Origin: Orthonyx spaldingii
Lineage: Eukaryota; Chordata; Aves; Passeriformes; Orthonychidae
Assembly (NCBI GenBank): GCA_013397795.1
Contig: VZTJ01001650.1
Coordinates: 208,334-272,333, forward strand
Length of the DNA stretch: 64,000 nucleotides
Direction: 5' to 3'
Below the pieces are notes generated by a model. That model was not told where the DNA came from. It searched no databases and saw nothing but the letters and a program-made list of their open reading frames with translations. Positions 32,501-46,080 of the stretch are shown one piece after another (the stretch's first letter is position 1; each line of letters opens with the position of its first letter). A program made the position numbers and the translations under genes.

Positions 32501-35500
32501 ATATGATTGGTTCCTCAAGGAAGAGGTGACAGAGTAACCCTGAAGCTTTAGTCTTCTGGAACGTTGATTTTTAGCCTCCCTTCAGGGAAAGGTTGTAGAC
32601 CTGAGGAGAGATGAGTCCTCTGATATTTGCAGAAGTTTGAGTCCCTCTCTCATTTTGACAAGAAGTGTCCTCAGTGTCGTGTTCATGCATCAGCCTTTGG
32701 CCACGCAGGGAAGGCTGTGAGCAGTTTGTGGTGTTTGCTCAGAGGCTCAGTAAGGCCATGGTGTATCTGACTGGAGCCTGCAGGCTGAGACAGGCCTGAC
32801 GTGTAACACCTGTGTTTGAATCTCAACGTGTTTCCTTACGTCAGCACAGGAGAGGTTTACTCCTCCTTTAGGATCGTTGCCTGCTTGGTAATGACTCACT
32901 GCTACACTGCCAGCCAGGATATGAAGCTGCCTGGATCTTGACAGGGAGCTCAGTGTGATCTCAAAGATGAACCGTTGGTGATGTTCAAAAAGTTCAGTTA
33001 ACTTTCAAAAAAATTATTTTGCTCTTCTCTGTGTGGAAAGTCAGCTGTGCTTCAGTTCATGTGAAGTGCTATTCTCCTTTAGTTCTAATGCCTGGGGGTC
33101 TTTTTTGAAGTAGTGGGGTCTGAGCTCTCACCAGCTCATGTCTCCGAAATCCTGGGTAGTCTCAGTGTGCAGTGCAGTGAGGGCTGTGAAGTGCTGGGAG
33201 GCTGTGGGTCTGTTACAGCCTCTCCAACACCTTTGCCACAGTGAGTAAAGAGGAGGGGGCTGTCCTCTGCAGAAGAGTCGAGGATGAAATCTATAAAGTC
33301 AGTCCTTGAAGGTCAGTGATACACAGTTAGGCCACAGCTGCTTTCCTCCCCGAGATTCTGGGTGGCTATATGGTTGAACACTTCACTAGAACAGTCAAAA
33401 ATCTGGGTATTTTCTATATTTCTGCACCTGTATTAAAAATAAGCAGCACAACAGTCAAACACAAATGGTAGTGAAGAAAGTGTGCTGTAAAACGGGTGGT
33501 CTGTGAAGTCAGTGGCCCATTTCCCCTTCGCCTTAAACATCCCTTCTTTCCATCAGAGCAATCAACACTTGGAAATTGCATCAGTTTACTCCAAGTCAGT
33601 TTAGGTAAATTCATACAGCTTTTGTGGATACACAGTCTGACAGCAGTGTAATGTTAGCCACATGACTTCTGCCAGTTTTCTGGGGTGATGGGGATGTACT
33701 GTACTAAATTTGCTAGAATTAATCTAGATCCAGATGTTGTCCCCAGAAGCTGCTTTTAAACAAATTTGACACAACAAAAGGATTTGCACTGAGTGATCAT
33801 GGAATTTTTGATCTGTTTATAAAAGAAACCTTTCTGTCTGTAAGGAAAAAAATTAAATTATACAAGACAGTATGAAATTGATAATGTTTTGAGTATGTGC
33901 TTGTAGTAGCAGTTTCAGGAGATTTCTGTACTCCTAGTGGTCAAAATGGACTGACAGAAATGGGTTGAATATGTCATCAATTCAGATGTGGGTTCTGTCG
34001 ATTTTGGTGGAAGGAAGCACACATCTGTGCAAGAGCTGTGGGTACAGAGGGACATCTGTACCCCGGGACTTGTAAATGTCCCTTTTGCCAACGTGCACAG
34101 GATGCTGGTGTTGTACAAGCATGACTCAGTAACAGCCTCAGCCATCACACCAGCACATCACTTAACACCAGCAGTAGATGCAAATGCAGACAGAATATTT
34201 CAGACATCATATCAGTTCCAGGTTTAGCAAGAGAGACAGCAAACTAGATGGATATGGGCACGTGATAGTCCTGCTGACCTCAGAGGGCTTTGTTTCTCCA
34301 GGGCAGCAGGACTATTACCTGGCACATGCTTAGAGCCTGCCTGCATTAAGACCTAAGAAAAGTTGGGGGTTTTATCTGAACAAGAGTTGGGATGTTGAAA
34401 ATGATGCTAGAAAAGATGAGAATTTTATCTCTAAATTGTCCCTAGCTTTCCTTGCTCCAGAGCATAATTTCATTTATTATTCTAATGTATTCCTTTTAAT
34501 TCAGGAAAAAAATTCTTAACCATTTTGCAAACACAGCAATAAAAAGTATGAGTAATTACTTAATAACGAGGCAGAAGCTTAAGAAATGTAAAGAATATCT
34601 AAAGTAATGATTGCAATGCTGCTCCTTCCTTTGAAAATAAGAAAATCTTGCAATCAAAACCAGTGTTTTCAGAGTTTCTAGTTCTGGCTGAAAGCTGAAA
34701 ATTTAATTGCAGCCAGTAGTATTATTGCTAAAGTGAAAAAACCTTGAGGAGTCAGATACAGTATTTGTAAAATGGTAGTAATAAGTGTGTACTTTCATTA
34801 CACTACTGGATCAATACAGTAATCTGCCAAGGTGACCCTACAGAGAAAATCAAAATTTATCTTTTCTGATTGGGCATCACAAATGTATTTGAGATGTGGC
34901 AGTGGTGGGCCATAGCCGGAGCTCCTGGTACTAGAAGTGGAATGGTTACAGAGAGTAGTTCCCCAACAGAGAGATACTTGGTTATTGAGGTACCACTGAT
35001 GCACCGTAGGACTGTTGATGTGGCAGATGAAACAAGTGTTTTTCTCTGGTTAGCATAAATTTGCCTGTTATGAACAGTGAGTTGATAAATACAGTAAATA
35101 AGTGCAGAGGTTTTGACTTTCCCTATCACTTCCCAGCTGCTACCACCAAGGAGTCACTTGGATAAAGTGTTTATTCTGCAGTGGGTAACAGCCCAGCCTG
35201 ATCAAAGCTTTGCCTGCTGTGTGGGGACTGCCTCCTGAATAAATAAGGAGAGTCACTGAATGGTTGAACATTTAATCTATCTGCAAATGAAATTAACTGG
35301 GCAAATCCAGAAGGTTTCAGTCTAAATAATTCTCCTGAATGGAGTGTAAATCCTAGGGTGATAGATTTTAGAAAAATAAATACATTCTATAATTAAGGTG
35401 CAGAGAAGAAAAGTTCTTTTCCATACCTGCTCACAAATGAGAGTCAAGCACATTAATAAAACTATACTGGACTAATTTGGAAGAACCTTTGTGCTGTCTT

Positions 35501-38500
35501 TGCAAATACACACAGTTGAGTCCTGCACAGTTTGCAGTCTACCAAGAGAAGTAATTGTGTTTCCATCCTCTGTTCAAATCTGGCTGACACCAAGTTCCAT
35601 GTCCATGGTGAAGTGAGGGTGGACAGAGCAGCAGTAAAATGTCCCTTTCCCATCAGCTCACTGGGACTGAGGATTTAGTCTCTGCTAAAAGGAAATAGTG
35701 GGAAAACTGCTGTGGAAAGCAGATGTGTATGCAAGTTTTATTCTTAAACTTCTGTCTTTGAGGAGAAACATTAGGGGATCCAGAGCAGGTCCAGAAAGGG
35801 ACTCTAAAACAGAAGTTTGATTTTGTCTCCTCATTTTGGGTTGCCATCTGCTTTATCACTTACAGAATGTTAACATTCTTTAAAAATGGGCAGATGGACC
35901 TCATTCAAGTTCTGACAGTAACTCTTTGTTATTGGTACAAATAGCTGCAGAGGTATTTAATTACCATTAGTAGTCATCAGTTTGCTGCGAGCTGGTGACA
36001 TGCAGAATAGTGAGCAGGCTGCATTCTTTGTGTCCAGCGAGTTCATAGAAAGTTAAACCTACTTTTGACAACAGCCTCAAGTTAGCTACCATTAACCCCT
36101 CTTCAGTTACTGGATGATGTGTTTGAACAGTATGAATGATTAATGAAGGTTAAATAGTCCAGTTTCTATCTTAAAACCTTTTGTTATTGGCAAAGGGCAG
36201 GGCAACCAGCAAGGTGAGCAGAAAATCAAGTGTTTGGTTTTCACCAAATACTTCTTGGCAAATTTAAATTGTCATGAGATGGTGTGTCCAGAAGGAAATT
36301 AAGGGCTGGGCCAAAGAATGTAATACTTGCCTGTTTGGCAAAATTAAACCAATCTTGTTTATGAAATTAAACTTCTCTACTCATATTTTTCTGAGCAAGC
36401 ACTGCACAGTATTGCAGTATGTAAAAATAACCAGTCTAACAAAGGACAGCATTTGGTTTTATTCTTTGTCCCTTTCTTAGATGATAGAAACAGAAGGAAA
36501 GAAAATTCTTGGTAGTTGCATTAACCTACTCTACCCTAATTCCTGCTCTGAATCTGGCCTTCAAATCTGCAGGTTTGCAGAGGTGGATTTCACTTTTGAC
36601 AACATAAGATTTGCTTGAGAATCCATGGTATAATATTTGCCAGTTCTGCACTAGGAGACGATCCTGGAAGACTCAGAAGTTATAGGGGAGAGGTGGGTCC
36701 AGACATTGGGGTCTCCTTTGACCTCAGACCATCCAGGGTTGCCTTTATACTGTGAATAAGTCAAAGACAGAGACTAAGGAAAGGCAAATCTATTCAGCCA
36801 ATGCTCTGAGATTCAAACTCTGGTGGAATGATTTTTTTCTTTCTTTTTGCACATTGCCATTGCAAAGAAAGCTAACACTGACTTCTTTAGCAAGTGCCCT
36901 TTGCTGACATCTTTGAAGCTTTATTGACTCCTGGAACTTTCCAGAACAGTACAGACCATTGACAGGTCCACACTCCGTTTCCTAATTTTTCTTTAAATTT
37001 GCTTTAGACACCATGTGACCACTGACAATGACCATAAAAAAATATATTTTATCTTCACACCTCAAAGAAAAGGATCAACTCTCATTTGTTAAAATAACTA
37101 TTCAGCCTTCAAAAAAAAGTCAATTGCCTTAAGAGCTTCCATTGCAATGTAATGTAATGTACACAGTCTAAAGCATGTGATCTAACAAACAACATTAAAC
37201 GTATGTCACTGATGTCACTGTGACTACAGCCTCTGTCTAGCCTCTCTCCAGTGGCATCTGTAGTCTTTAGGAAGGACCTCATTTTCTGTCCAATATTAGA
37301 TCTCCACCAAGCTAACTAACTACAATCACTGGTGACAAGACTGCTGGCACTGAAGGGGATGATGGTTAATCGACCACTACCCTTGTAGAGACATCACTGA
37401 GTTGGGTCACAAATACTGCTGGATCACACTCACTGGGAGCAGAGGGGACACCTTTCCTGTCCATGTATTCCCATAAACAAGGGAGCATTACAACAATTTA
37501 GAAATGTGCTTAATTTCAGTAGCTCTGCTGTTTTGGAGAACAATTTTGTGAAAACTGTGTCACGCATGAATGCCCTCCAGGTACTCTGGGTAACATCTGG
37601 ACTTGCCTGAGTAATGCTTCTTGCATTGTTTCCTGTTTTTGAAGGTAATCCTGTGCCTGTCCAAGACAGAGCACCAATTATTAGTTAGGAGAGGATTAGA
37701 AATGCAGAGCTGTGTCTGATGTCACTGCCCTACCCTGGTTGTAGCAGTGCATGGAGGTCTAAGGCAGCTTTTCTGTCTGATGAATGTCCAACCCCGGAGT
37801 ATGAGCCTCAAACAGGACCTGAATTAGCTTTTGCTGAAGTGAGCCCTGACATGCAGTCATTCTGCTTGACTTCTGGAGACTTCTGCAGGCTGCTCTGTTT
37901 CATCTTGTAACTCTTGTGTTCCTTGTTTCCTAAGATACATCTGCGTGGGAGCAGACACCGCGAGCCAGCTCTGCCCTGAGTTAGATACCAAGGCTAACGA
38001 GCAGTTTGAGAAGTCAGTGTTCAGATGCAAATGGGCATCCCAGGTTTCTGATTTGTTTCCTGATTTAATTCCCCTTTAATTGTGGAAGGAATGCTTGCAA
38101 AAACACTGAAGTGAAAAATGTGTTGAGAAATGTATACAAAAATTAATTTTGAAATAGAGAACAACAGTATGACCATCCAAGCCTGAAAAATGTGTTGCTA
38201 GGGCATTACAGCTCTTAACCATCATTTTATGATTTATCCCTTCAGTATCTGTGTATGAGGTACAGACAGGGGATGGAAGAATAGCGTGTATCATCCTTCT
38301 ATGCTCACTAAGGATGTTTTGGACAGAGTCCACCCTGCAAGGATGTACCTTCCCCTCCGGATTTTTCACCTGTCTGGGAAAGTTTTCAGAGCTACATGAT
38401 GTAGCCTGTATGCCCAGGTTTAATAGCCTCAAAATTTTCAAAGAGAAAATCTGCCCAATAAATTGTTGGCTTACATTTAGTTGCCCAGTCACAAGCTCAG

Positions 38501-38689
38501 TTCATTCAGCTGCATTGACATATATAAGAATAAATGATTAGCAAATATTCAGAAAGAGGTATTTAGAGTTCTGTTAAGTGTCCATTCTGCCAAATTATGT
38601 CTGGCCTTTAGAAAGAGGGTAAAACATCATAAGTTTCCAAAGGCTGAAAATTATCCCATTATATAAAGTAGGTAATGAACCACCTAAGG
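32501..38689. other. Non-coding sequence, no gene, one hairpin
   Basis: No supported gene. The stretch holds a 12-bp inverted repeat at 34265-34315, listed separately, and an (AATGT)3 run at 37146-37160. The 35980-36170 and 37940-38060 patches carry a few CpGs and no repeat, and might be weakly constrained. The 138-codon minus frame 38076-38492, the longest in the window, is about the length expected by chance and shows no domain or motif I recognise. Confidence 0.55.
34265..34315. repeat. Inverted repeat / potential hairpin
   Basis: ATAGTCCTGCTG (34265-34276) and CAGCAGGACTAT (34304-34315) are perfect 12-bp reverse complements separated by a 27-nt loop. Partial pairing continues outside the arms. 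A stem with this loop size resembles a small RNA-precursor-like fold but is shorter than a normal microRNA hairpin. One such pair is only mildly unexpected by chance in 64 kb. Confidence 0.7.
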
Positions 38690-39010
38690 ATTTATTTACA
38701 TGTACAGTAATAATATTTTAAAGAATGATTAGGAGCACTGAATCACACTTTAGCAGCCATTTTTTTGGTGAGTAGTAGAATTTTAATTAGTTTCATATTC
38801 ATTACTCATCCGATACCTAGTCTCTAATTGTACCCTCAGTGTATTTTGCTGTCACTGGAGCTCACTTTTATTAACTATAATCATTGAAGGCTTTATGAAG
38901 CCTATCTATAGTACATGAATACCACAGTGCAAATGAATCACTCAGCCTTACTAAACTGGCATGAGCATTTGCCAGTAGATAAGTAGATTTTGTACTTGCA
39001 CTGGCATGAC
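38690..39010. promoter_or_regulatory. Possible conserved homeodomain-rich patch
   Basis: The patch is non-repetitive A+T-rich sequence with TAATTAG (38784-38790), a TAATTG at about 38826, and TTATTAACTATAATCATT near 38868-38886. The composition resembles conserved developmental non-coding elements. There is no CpG support, so this is low-confidence. Confidence 0.25.
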
Positions 39011-42000
39011 AGTTATGAAAGGTTGAAGAAAAAAGTGACTATCAAGGAGAAGCCTGGTAATTGAATATGTAAATTTTGTAAACTTAGTCATTTGTTCCAT
39101 TTTTAAAAAAAGTATTTATTTAGAAAAACAGGTGCAGAACTTTCTTTAAAAAAAGTAAAATTTTTTAAAAAACCTTTTTTATTTTTTCATCATTAACAAT
39201 ACCCATTTAATCAGCATAGAATAGTAATGTCCATGATAATTGTACTTCTCTTTCCATGCAGTTACCCAAAAACTGTACATGCAAGAGTAAAATACATGAG
39301 TCAATTTTGGTTTTCATTAAAAGCTTGCAAAAAGGTGTTCATCACCTGTGTTTTTAGAGTATGAACTTCACCAGCAGCACTGAAGCCCACAGACTCCTGT
39401 TGGGGTGCAAATTCCCGATGGTGAGAATTGATCCCTGCTGCTGATGGGTTTCTGGTTTGTCTGTAAGTTTGTGTGACTTCCTCTTTCCCAGTACTCTGAA
39501 CGTCTCTGTTTGGATTGTGAATTTGTCCATCAGCATAACAATGTGTTGATAAGAGCAGCAAATAAAACTACCCCTGACAAACAGCAGTATTGTAACCATA
39601 GTGTTCCATACAATGTCTGTTCTTCATAAACTTTCATCTTTTAATAATGTAGGCAGTTCATACACAAACATAAAATGATAAGTGAAAAATGAGTTGTCTG
39701 GGGACTATGTTGAAAGTGCTGACCTTGCCTTTATTCAATCAAATTCTCGATAATAAGAATGTAAGATTTGCCTAGAGCAGGCCTGAACTGGGATTAAGGA
39801 TGGCAGCTGTCAGTGATTTTTGCCAGTAAAGTAATGTCACTTGATGCTGCTGTCATACAGAAATGATAATATGAAAGTCATTAGTGTTTGCAGTATTAAT
39901 CTTATTGGAGCAGGAATTCTTTCAGAGATCATGATTTTTCTCTAATTTCTCAATTGGCCATTAAAGAATTGTGAACTGGTGCTGTATGTCATTCTCCCAC
40001 TCAGAAAATGTCAGTCAAATAGAAAGATTAAAATAAGTAAGTTCTGCTTAAATGCGTACCAAAGACAGAAGCAGATGGAAGAGTGATTGGGTCTGAATTT
40101 TTTTTCTGTGCTGGTATGCCACCTGCAAAAATGAAGTAGAAAGTAATATCAGTCAGCAAGCTGTTCTCCAGTGCTTCTAACCAAGTTGTTTGAAATTATA
40201 AAAAAAAAATAATTCCAAAGGGAGTTGGTTTAGATATGAAATTACCAAACTGAGTTTCAGGAGTTTGTAATAAATACACACCTGATTAAGAAAAGTATGT
40301 GATTGTTTTACTGTTGGCTAAAAACTCCTTCAAATTTTTAAGATCTTGTTGACTTTCCATCAAAGATGTCACTTAGATGAAATGATATGAATGAAGAGGT
40401 GTTTGCAATTCCAAAATGTGTTGAGGTAAATTCTAGTTTAAACACGAATCTATCACTGTGTGCTAAGGTCACATCCCAGAAGACATGACTTCATCACAAA
40501 TGCCAAAGGGCACTAACCCACCAGTGAGAAGAGAGAATCCATCAGTTTTCTCCTCCTTGATTTCTCCTGGAAGACCCTGTCATTCATGATCTTCCCTCTT
40601 TTAGCATTGCTGTAATAGAAACCTGTCCCTGTTGAAATCAGTGGCACAAATGCCAGGGAGCAGGGTTGGGATGGTGCAAGGATGTGAGGAAATTGGAATG
40701 GCAAGGTTGCTATGATGGGATTGTAAATTTTGTTAATAGTGTTTGATAGACTCGGATTTGGATGCTTCCACGAGGACTTCCACTTGCTCAGGACCACTTT
40801 GTTGATCACTGCTACTCTCACCTCTCTGTGAAAGGGCCTGCCTGATCTTTTGCATAAATGCAACATCAAGATATATTCCTGGAAAAAATATACCTCATGT
40901 CATAGTAAGTAAATGACAGTCAATCATTCTTGCAATGTTCCCAGATAATTAGCCACTGGGCTTGTCTAATTACTTCCATGAAACATGAGTTGTCTTTCTT
41001 AAATTTCTGAAATATGGTCTGGGAAGTCTCGAGTAACACAGTGGTTAGCCACTGGCTGGTCAACAGTGATGATTAATAAAGTTTATTAGTGGTAGTTGAA
41101 TGAGGGATGGTAAAATATGGATATGCTCCTTACTTTCAAATTATTTATTAATTATTTTACATTACCTTTTTCCACAGTAGTGATTAGCTTGTTTTAATAA
41201 TATATCAATGTAATCATGTATACATGGTAAAAATACACTGGTTCACCTTGCATGGGAGTAGGAATTCAAAACAAGAAGAAGTCTCTCGCAAAAGACACTC
41301 AATAGGGCTCAGAGAATTTTCCAACTGCACATTCTTTTAACTTTTCATTTCATGACTGAAACAACTTCTTCTGATACAAGTTTCTATTTAAGAAAGGGGT
41401 ACAAGACCTATATTTTGGTGTGTTTTCTCAATTATTTTATCCAATCCTTAGCTGTGCCTGCTTTCTCTTAACACATCTGCTAGTGTCCTATGGAACCTAT
41501 TGATAATTAGAATTTCCACTCTCTAGGAAATTTCAAATTGCATCAACAAGTTCACCTTTTAAAACAATCAATTTCTGTTCTAATCTGAGAAGACTGCATT
41601 GCAATGATAATCTTTGCACCAGTTACAATGGCAGAAAAGAGTCTATTACGAGGTCTGGGGAAGAGGAACAGCCCATGCAGCCAATTCCTGGAGCTCTCCG
41701 TGGGTAATACCCAGGTGGAGTGAGTTGTCAGGACCCAGTGCCAGGGTGCTCTGCAGTGCTGTGCCAGCTTGGTTGGTTGTCTCCAGCTCCCAAGGTGTGG
41801 CACAGCTAATCCTCCTTGCCTTTTAATGAAATTGTCCTTCTGATTCCTTTGTTGAGGAAGATCTTCCTTGTGCTTGAACCTGGGACCTTAGAATAGGAGG
41901 TGCCTTCTTTCCTTGGCTTTTGCTCTCCCACATCAGCTGTACAGTCAGTCTGCTCTGAGTTTGGGCTTTGTTTTCCCTCTGCAGATTTCCATGTGTGAAC

Positions 42001-44484
42001 ACAGGCTTGTGGCTCTGTGTTCACCAGGAGCCTGCTCTGTCTTTGGAAGCTTCTGTAGAGACATAGATCAATGATAATTTGGGGGAATTCATTAAATATG
42101 GCCAGTTTTATCACGTTGTTCTGTTGGCTTTTACATTTAGGTGCTGATGTGGGAACGACAAATGTTTCAGCCACAAGTTTGGCTGCAGGGCCAACAGTGG
42201 TATTGCAAGAAAAATTAAGGGAAAATGCAGCTCTGTCATCAGCTGATAGAGATCTTGCAGAAGGCTGTGTCCCTTCACAGCTTTTAAATGCACAGCTCTA
42301 TTGAAAATCATGGGAAATCAGTGGAAAATTACAAGCAGTTATCCATTACTCTACAAATATGGTTTGCATACTTGAACTGCATTAAATGTCTGGTTCCAAG
42401 ACACCATTCTCTTGCTGTTGCTTAAAATAATTCTGGTGATTCATTGTCAGCCTCTACTGCAGGATAAATCTTTGCTTGAGGATATTCTCAATTCTTGAAA
42501 ATCAGGGAGGAATCCTGGCATCAGTGGTATTTTTGTGATCTATTTCAGTGCAACAAATATTTTGGTCCATGTTTTTTCTTGCTCTATTATATCTGGAGAG
42601 GTTTGCATGAAACAGAGAGCTGTAGAAGAAATGGCAGATCTCTGTGGATGCTCTGCAACCTTTATTCTCTTGTTATTTACACAGCCCCTGGAGAATCACT
42701 CTCTGGGTAAAGCCAAACACTTGCAAGAACTGTTGTTTTTTTTGCGAACAAACTGGTTCACCACCCTGAAATTAAGGAAATGGATTAGTCAAAACAGTTC
42801 GTGTTTGTATACAAATGAACATGTTTAAATCCACTATGGCATTCAGTTCCAACTGTGCACTGGGATCAAGCCAAAAATACACCTTTCCCAAGGTGGCTTC
42901 CAGAGACAAAGAATGAATCAGGGCTGGAATCCTGCACAAGTGTAATGTAGGTCACTGGCTACATCAGAGGGAAATTGAAGACAACAGTAAACTTATTTCA
43001 TAGGAAGTAATTGTTAGTCATAGGCATAATTACTTTTATTAAAATTGCTAAGAGTTGTAAGTCAGATTTTTTTGCTGTCTTGTGGGGCTGAGAGGTTCAC
43101 AGGGAAATGCATAATTCTGTGTTTTTAAAAGAAAATAAGACAGCTTCTTGCATTTGGGTACAATGCAAAGTTATTGGGCTTTACTACGGACCTTTTCTTT
43201 CAGAACCTAGGAGGTTTAAACTTATAGGCCCAGACAGTCATTTTTAATCTGTTAAAGTCTTGTAAGACAGAAAATGCAAATTGTATGTGCCTTTTGTGTC
43301 TGTGTATGCCCAAGGTGTACACACATCTGTCTCTGTGACTGACATTGCTTCGTTTGAACTTTGAATGCAATGACACAGTAATGAAATACAAAAGGACAGC
43401 CTGCAATGATCTTTGGAGAGAGCATCATCACCTCAGCCATGCAGTTCTGTTTAATCATAAATTAATTTTGGATATACTGGAAGAGGCTGGAGAGTGATGT
43501 CCCTCCAGCATCTCTTTAACCCCTCAGTCCCATCCCAGCTCAGTGCTGTATGTAAGCAGAAATGTGACATTGAGTTTAATCCTTTGGCACAGGCAGGTCA
43601 GGCACTCCCACTAAGCATTAATGCACTCAGCGTCAGTGCTTAGTGCCAGGAAATCCCCCAATTCCCAGAGCCATGGGGAGGATGTTTACATGTCCAAGCA
43701 TACTTATACACTACTGGAAAACAGGAATTTTTACAGGAAGCATTTCAGATTCCACCTTGTGCACTTTTTATTCAATTTTAGAATGTTAAACACGGAAGCT
43801 CTTTGATTTTGCACTGCAATGGCTCTGTGGGACTCGATAACCCTGGGATGAAAGAACACAAAATCACCTGTTATTAGGGAAAGTGTAAGGGAAAGCCTCA
43901 TAAATATAACAAACAGAATAGCTGTGATGTTCACCTGATGCAACTGAAAGGGTGGACTGGTATTTTTCGCTGAGAAATTCAAATGCTTCTTATTTTATGG
44001 TGTGAAATCCCTTTGTGTAAACTGTGCAGCATTTGTGCAGGGTACAGACTGCAGAAAACACTGTTTGGATTTGAAAAGTGAGAAGACCTCTGGATGCTCA
44101 CAGGACAGCTGACTTAGGCAAGTGGGAAATTGCTGGACAGGCTGCTATCACTGCCACTTCTGGTCTTCAAACTACTGTGTTTCCAAATTTCTCCTTCTGC
44201 AATAACCGTGCTCCTTCCTCCAACTGGCCACCCTCTCCCTTGGGAGGTTCAGGCTTCCCAGCCCCCTGGGCAGGTGAAATCCTCTTTATTCTCTCTTCTT
44301 CTGCATTCATGCTCCTGCAGCCACCTGCTCTGGCCATTCCCACCTCTCCCCACGCAGGAGTCAGAGGGTTTTATAGGCTCATTTCTCTGAATTAGATATT
44401 TGAAGAAGAACCTTAAGGTAATCCTGAGCATGTTGGTAGGCAAAAATGATGATGCTTCTTATGGATTGTTATCCTTGGGGTTTG
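39011..44484. other. Non-coding sequence, no gene
   Basis: Frames of up to 122 codons (41806-42174 minus, 40513-40869 minus) have no known domain. The segment 43811-43860 has a phrase like the CR1 'ggactcgatgacc' motif but not enough to call. An A+T-rich patch with homopolymers lies at 39100-39200. No other repeat is recognised. Confidence 0.55.
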
Positions 44485-44675
44485 GTGCAAGGATATTGGT
44501 TTAGGAGTCAAGACTGGTAACGGTCTCATCTCTGCTCCTACCTCTTGCATTACTGAGGCCAATTCACTTCATTTCTCCACTGTTTGCAGTTGCCAGCAGA
44601 AGTAATTCTAGAGACCTGCTTTTGTATTAAAAGCTCTGATATGTATGGATGCAAATTATGAAAAAAACCCCCAGT
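44485..44675 (+). repeat. MIR-type SINE
   Basis: TTGGTTTAGGAGTCAAGACT (44499-44518) corresponds to the 'gtggtttaggagtcagactcc' head. It is followed by a 'ctcatctctgctcctac' equivalent of 'tctcggctctgccac', by 'ggccaattcacttcatttctcc' for 'gggcaagtcacttcacctctc', and after a gap by 'ttaaaagctctgatatgtat' for the 'gtaaagcgctttgaga' 3' region. All parts are in consensus order, so this is a nearly complete but strongly diverged copy. It is inactive. Confidence 0.65.
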
Positions 44676-45799
44676 ATTATTTTGTCAGTGCAATCAGGAA
44701 CTTTACGCTTCTGAAGCACCTCGTATCCAGAGAACCAGAGCTGAAAAAGAAAATGAAGAATGTTTTTATCTATTATTGAAGCAGCACAAATATTTCTGCC
44801 ACCCTTGAAATCAAGAAGAATAATTTGAAATGCTTCCTAGCACTGGGCAGGAATTGGGCAAATGCACAGATGCCTCTGGAAATCAAATCCAGGCAGAAGG
44901 GAAAATACTCCCTTGTTGTACAGAAAGGAACTGATGTTCATATGTTTGGGGATTTACACAGATCCTCATTCAGCCAGGCCCAGCGGCAGGAGCCACCTGC
45001 GGATACGGCTGGGGGCACACAAGAGGACGGGTATATCCTCTACATACCAGCTGTCCCTTGTAAGAACCAGTCTCCTCTTCACCCTCCTCTGAATGCCACA
45101 AGCTCGCTTTTTAGTTCAATGATCTTTAAAAAAAAAAATTGGTTTATTTAAAAGAGAAAAACTTCCTGCAAATAATTAACTGCCAAAAATGACCACTTGG
45201 GAGTTTTATATTGATTTATTCCGCTCTTCACCAAATGCTTCTCTTCTGTATCTTCCACTTACTACGTTATCAGTTGTCTATTTTGCATATTGGGGTTATG
45301 AATTTGCCTTTTCAGCTGTCTTAGGCTATTTGCATGTCTTGATTGTTGATAAAAATATGACAAATTGTTCTTGGCAATGGGAGGGGAAGGGTTTTAATGA
45401 TAAATGGGTTTTGAACTGCAAGCATATATTCCACATTTCCTATGAATGCCATCTACTGAAAAGCTCATTGCAGCCTGACAAAACATTTTTCTGGATTTAG
45501 CCTTAAATAAAAATTTAATAGCCATATTAAATAGCAGAGGTTCTTTTCACTTTTCCTTTTTTTTTTTCTCTTTGGCAGTTTTCCTCACTACTTTTCTTCC
45601 TTTAAGGGCTTTCTTTGACAACAGGACAGTGCCCCAGATTTCCCAAATCTTAGAAAGCCTGGAAAAGGTTAATTGGAAAAGTCAGGGTTGCAGTTGGATA
45701 GTTAGTGCAGCTGTATTCTCTCTGCTGCTTGTTAACATTTTCTCAGTGCCTCCAGGCCCCACAGCTCAGTGTCACTGCTGTCGCCAGTGCCCTGGCTGT
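44676..45799. other. Non-coding sequence, no gene
   Basis: A T11 run lies at 45557-45567. Frames of up to 132 codons (45572-45970 plus) and 108 codons (44825-45151 plus) lack known domains. The first of these extends into the candidate element to the right. Confidence 0.55.
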
Positions 45800-46080
45800 G
45801 AGTCCACTCCCCAGCCTCGCTGGCTCCTCATTTCTATACGCTTCACTTTGCTGAGCCACTCCGAGCTGGCGTCATCCATCCAGTCACAGCTCTCTAAGTT
45901 TGCCATGTGCACTGACCCCGTGCTGACCCTGAACCATGATACAAACTATGGGATTGTAATTAATCTCTAATTACCCACAATACCTCGCTGGGTATTCAGC
46001 CTGCTGTTCAGTTGTATTCCTAACCAATTCAGTCATCAGTGGAGCATTCAAATTCCGTGCAGCTCAGTGTTTAGAAACCA
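45800..46080. promoter_or_regulatory. Candidate regulatory element with paired homeodomain sites
   Basis: This is a repeat-free patch with isolated CpGs (CTCGCTGG, ATACGCTTC, CTCCGAGC, GGCGTCATCC, CCCCGTGC, CCTCGCTGG, TTCCGTGC). It contains two homeodomain cores, TAATTAAT at 45957-45964 and TAATTA at 45968-45973, whose starts are 11 bp apart (about one helical turn). Cooperative homeodomain binding on the same face of DNA is a known enhancer arrangement. No target gene can be named. Confidence 0.38.

Noticed and set aside
33240..33265. CTCF-like GAGGAGGGGGCTGT
   Set aside because: Matches only the G-rich half of the consensus. The CCA/CAC side is missing.
38076..38492. Longest open frame, 138 codons, minus strand
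   Set aside because: Length equals the chance maximum for this composition. It has no recognised domain, and an overlapping plus frame of 96 codons is equally open.
41036..41070. SINE-head-like CAGTGGTTAGCCACTGG
   Set aside because: It is a short self-complementary stretch with no continuing SINE body.
43811..43860. Possible CR1 fragment (GGGACTCGATAACCC)
   Set aside because: Only about 15 bases resemble CR1 and the flanks do not continue the alignment.
45572..45970. 132-codon plus-strand frame starting with a hydrophobic segment
   Set aside because: It starts just after a T11 run, which gives a hydrophobic-looking N-terminus artefactually. It crosses a regulatory-looking patch and no family is recognised.
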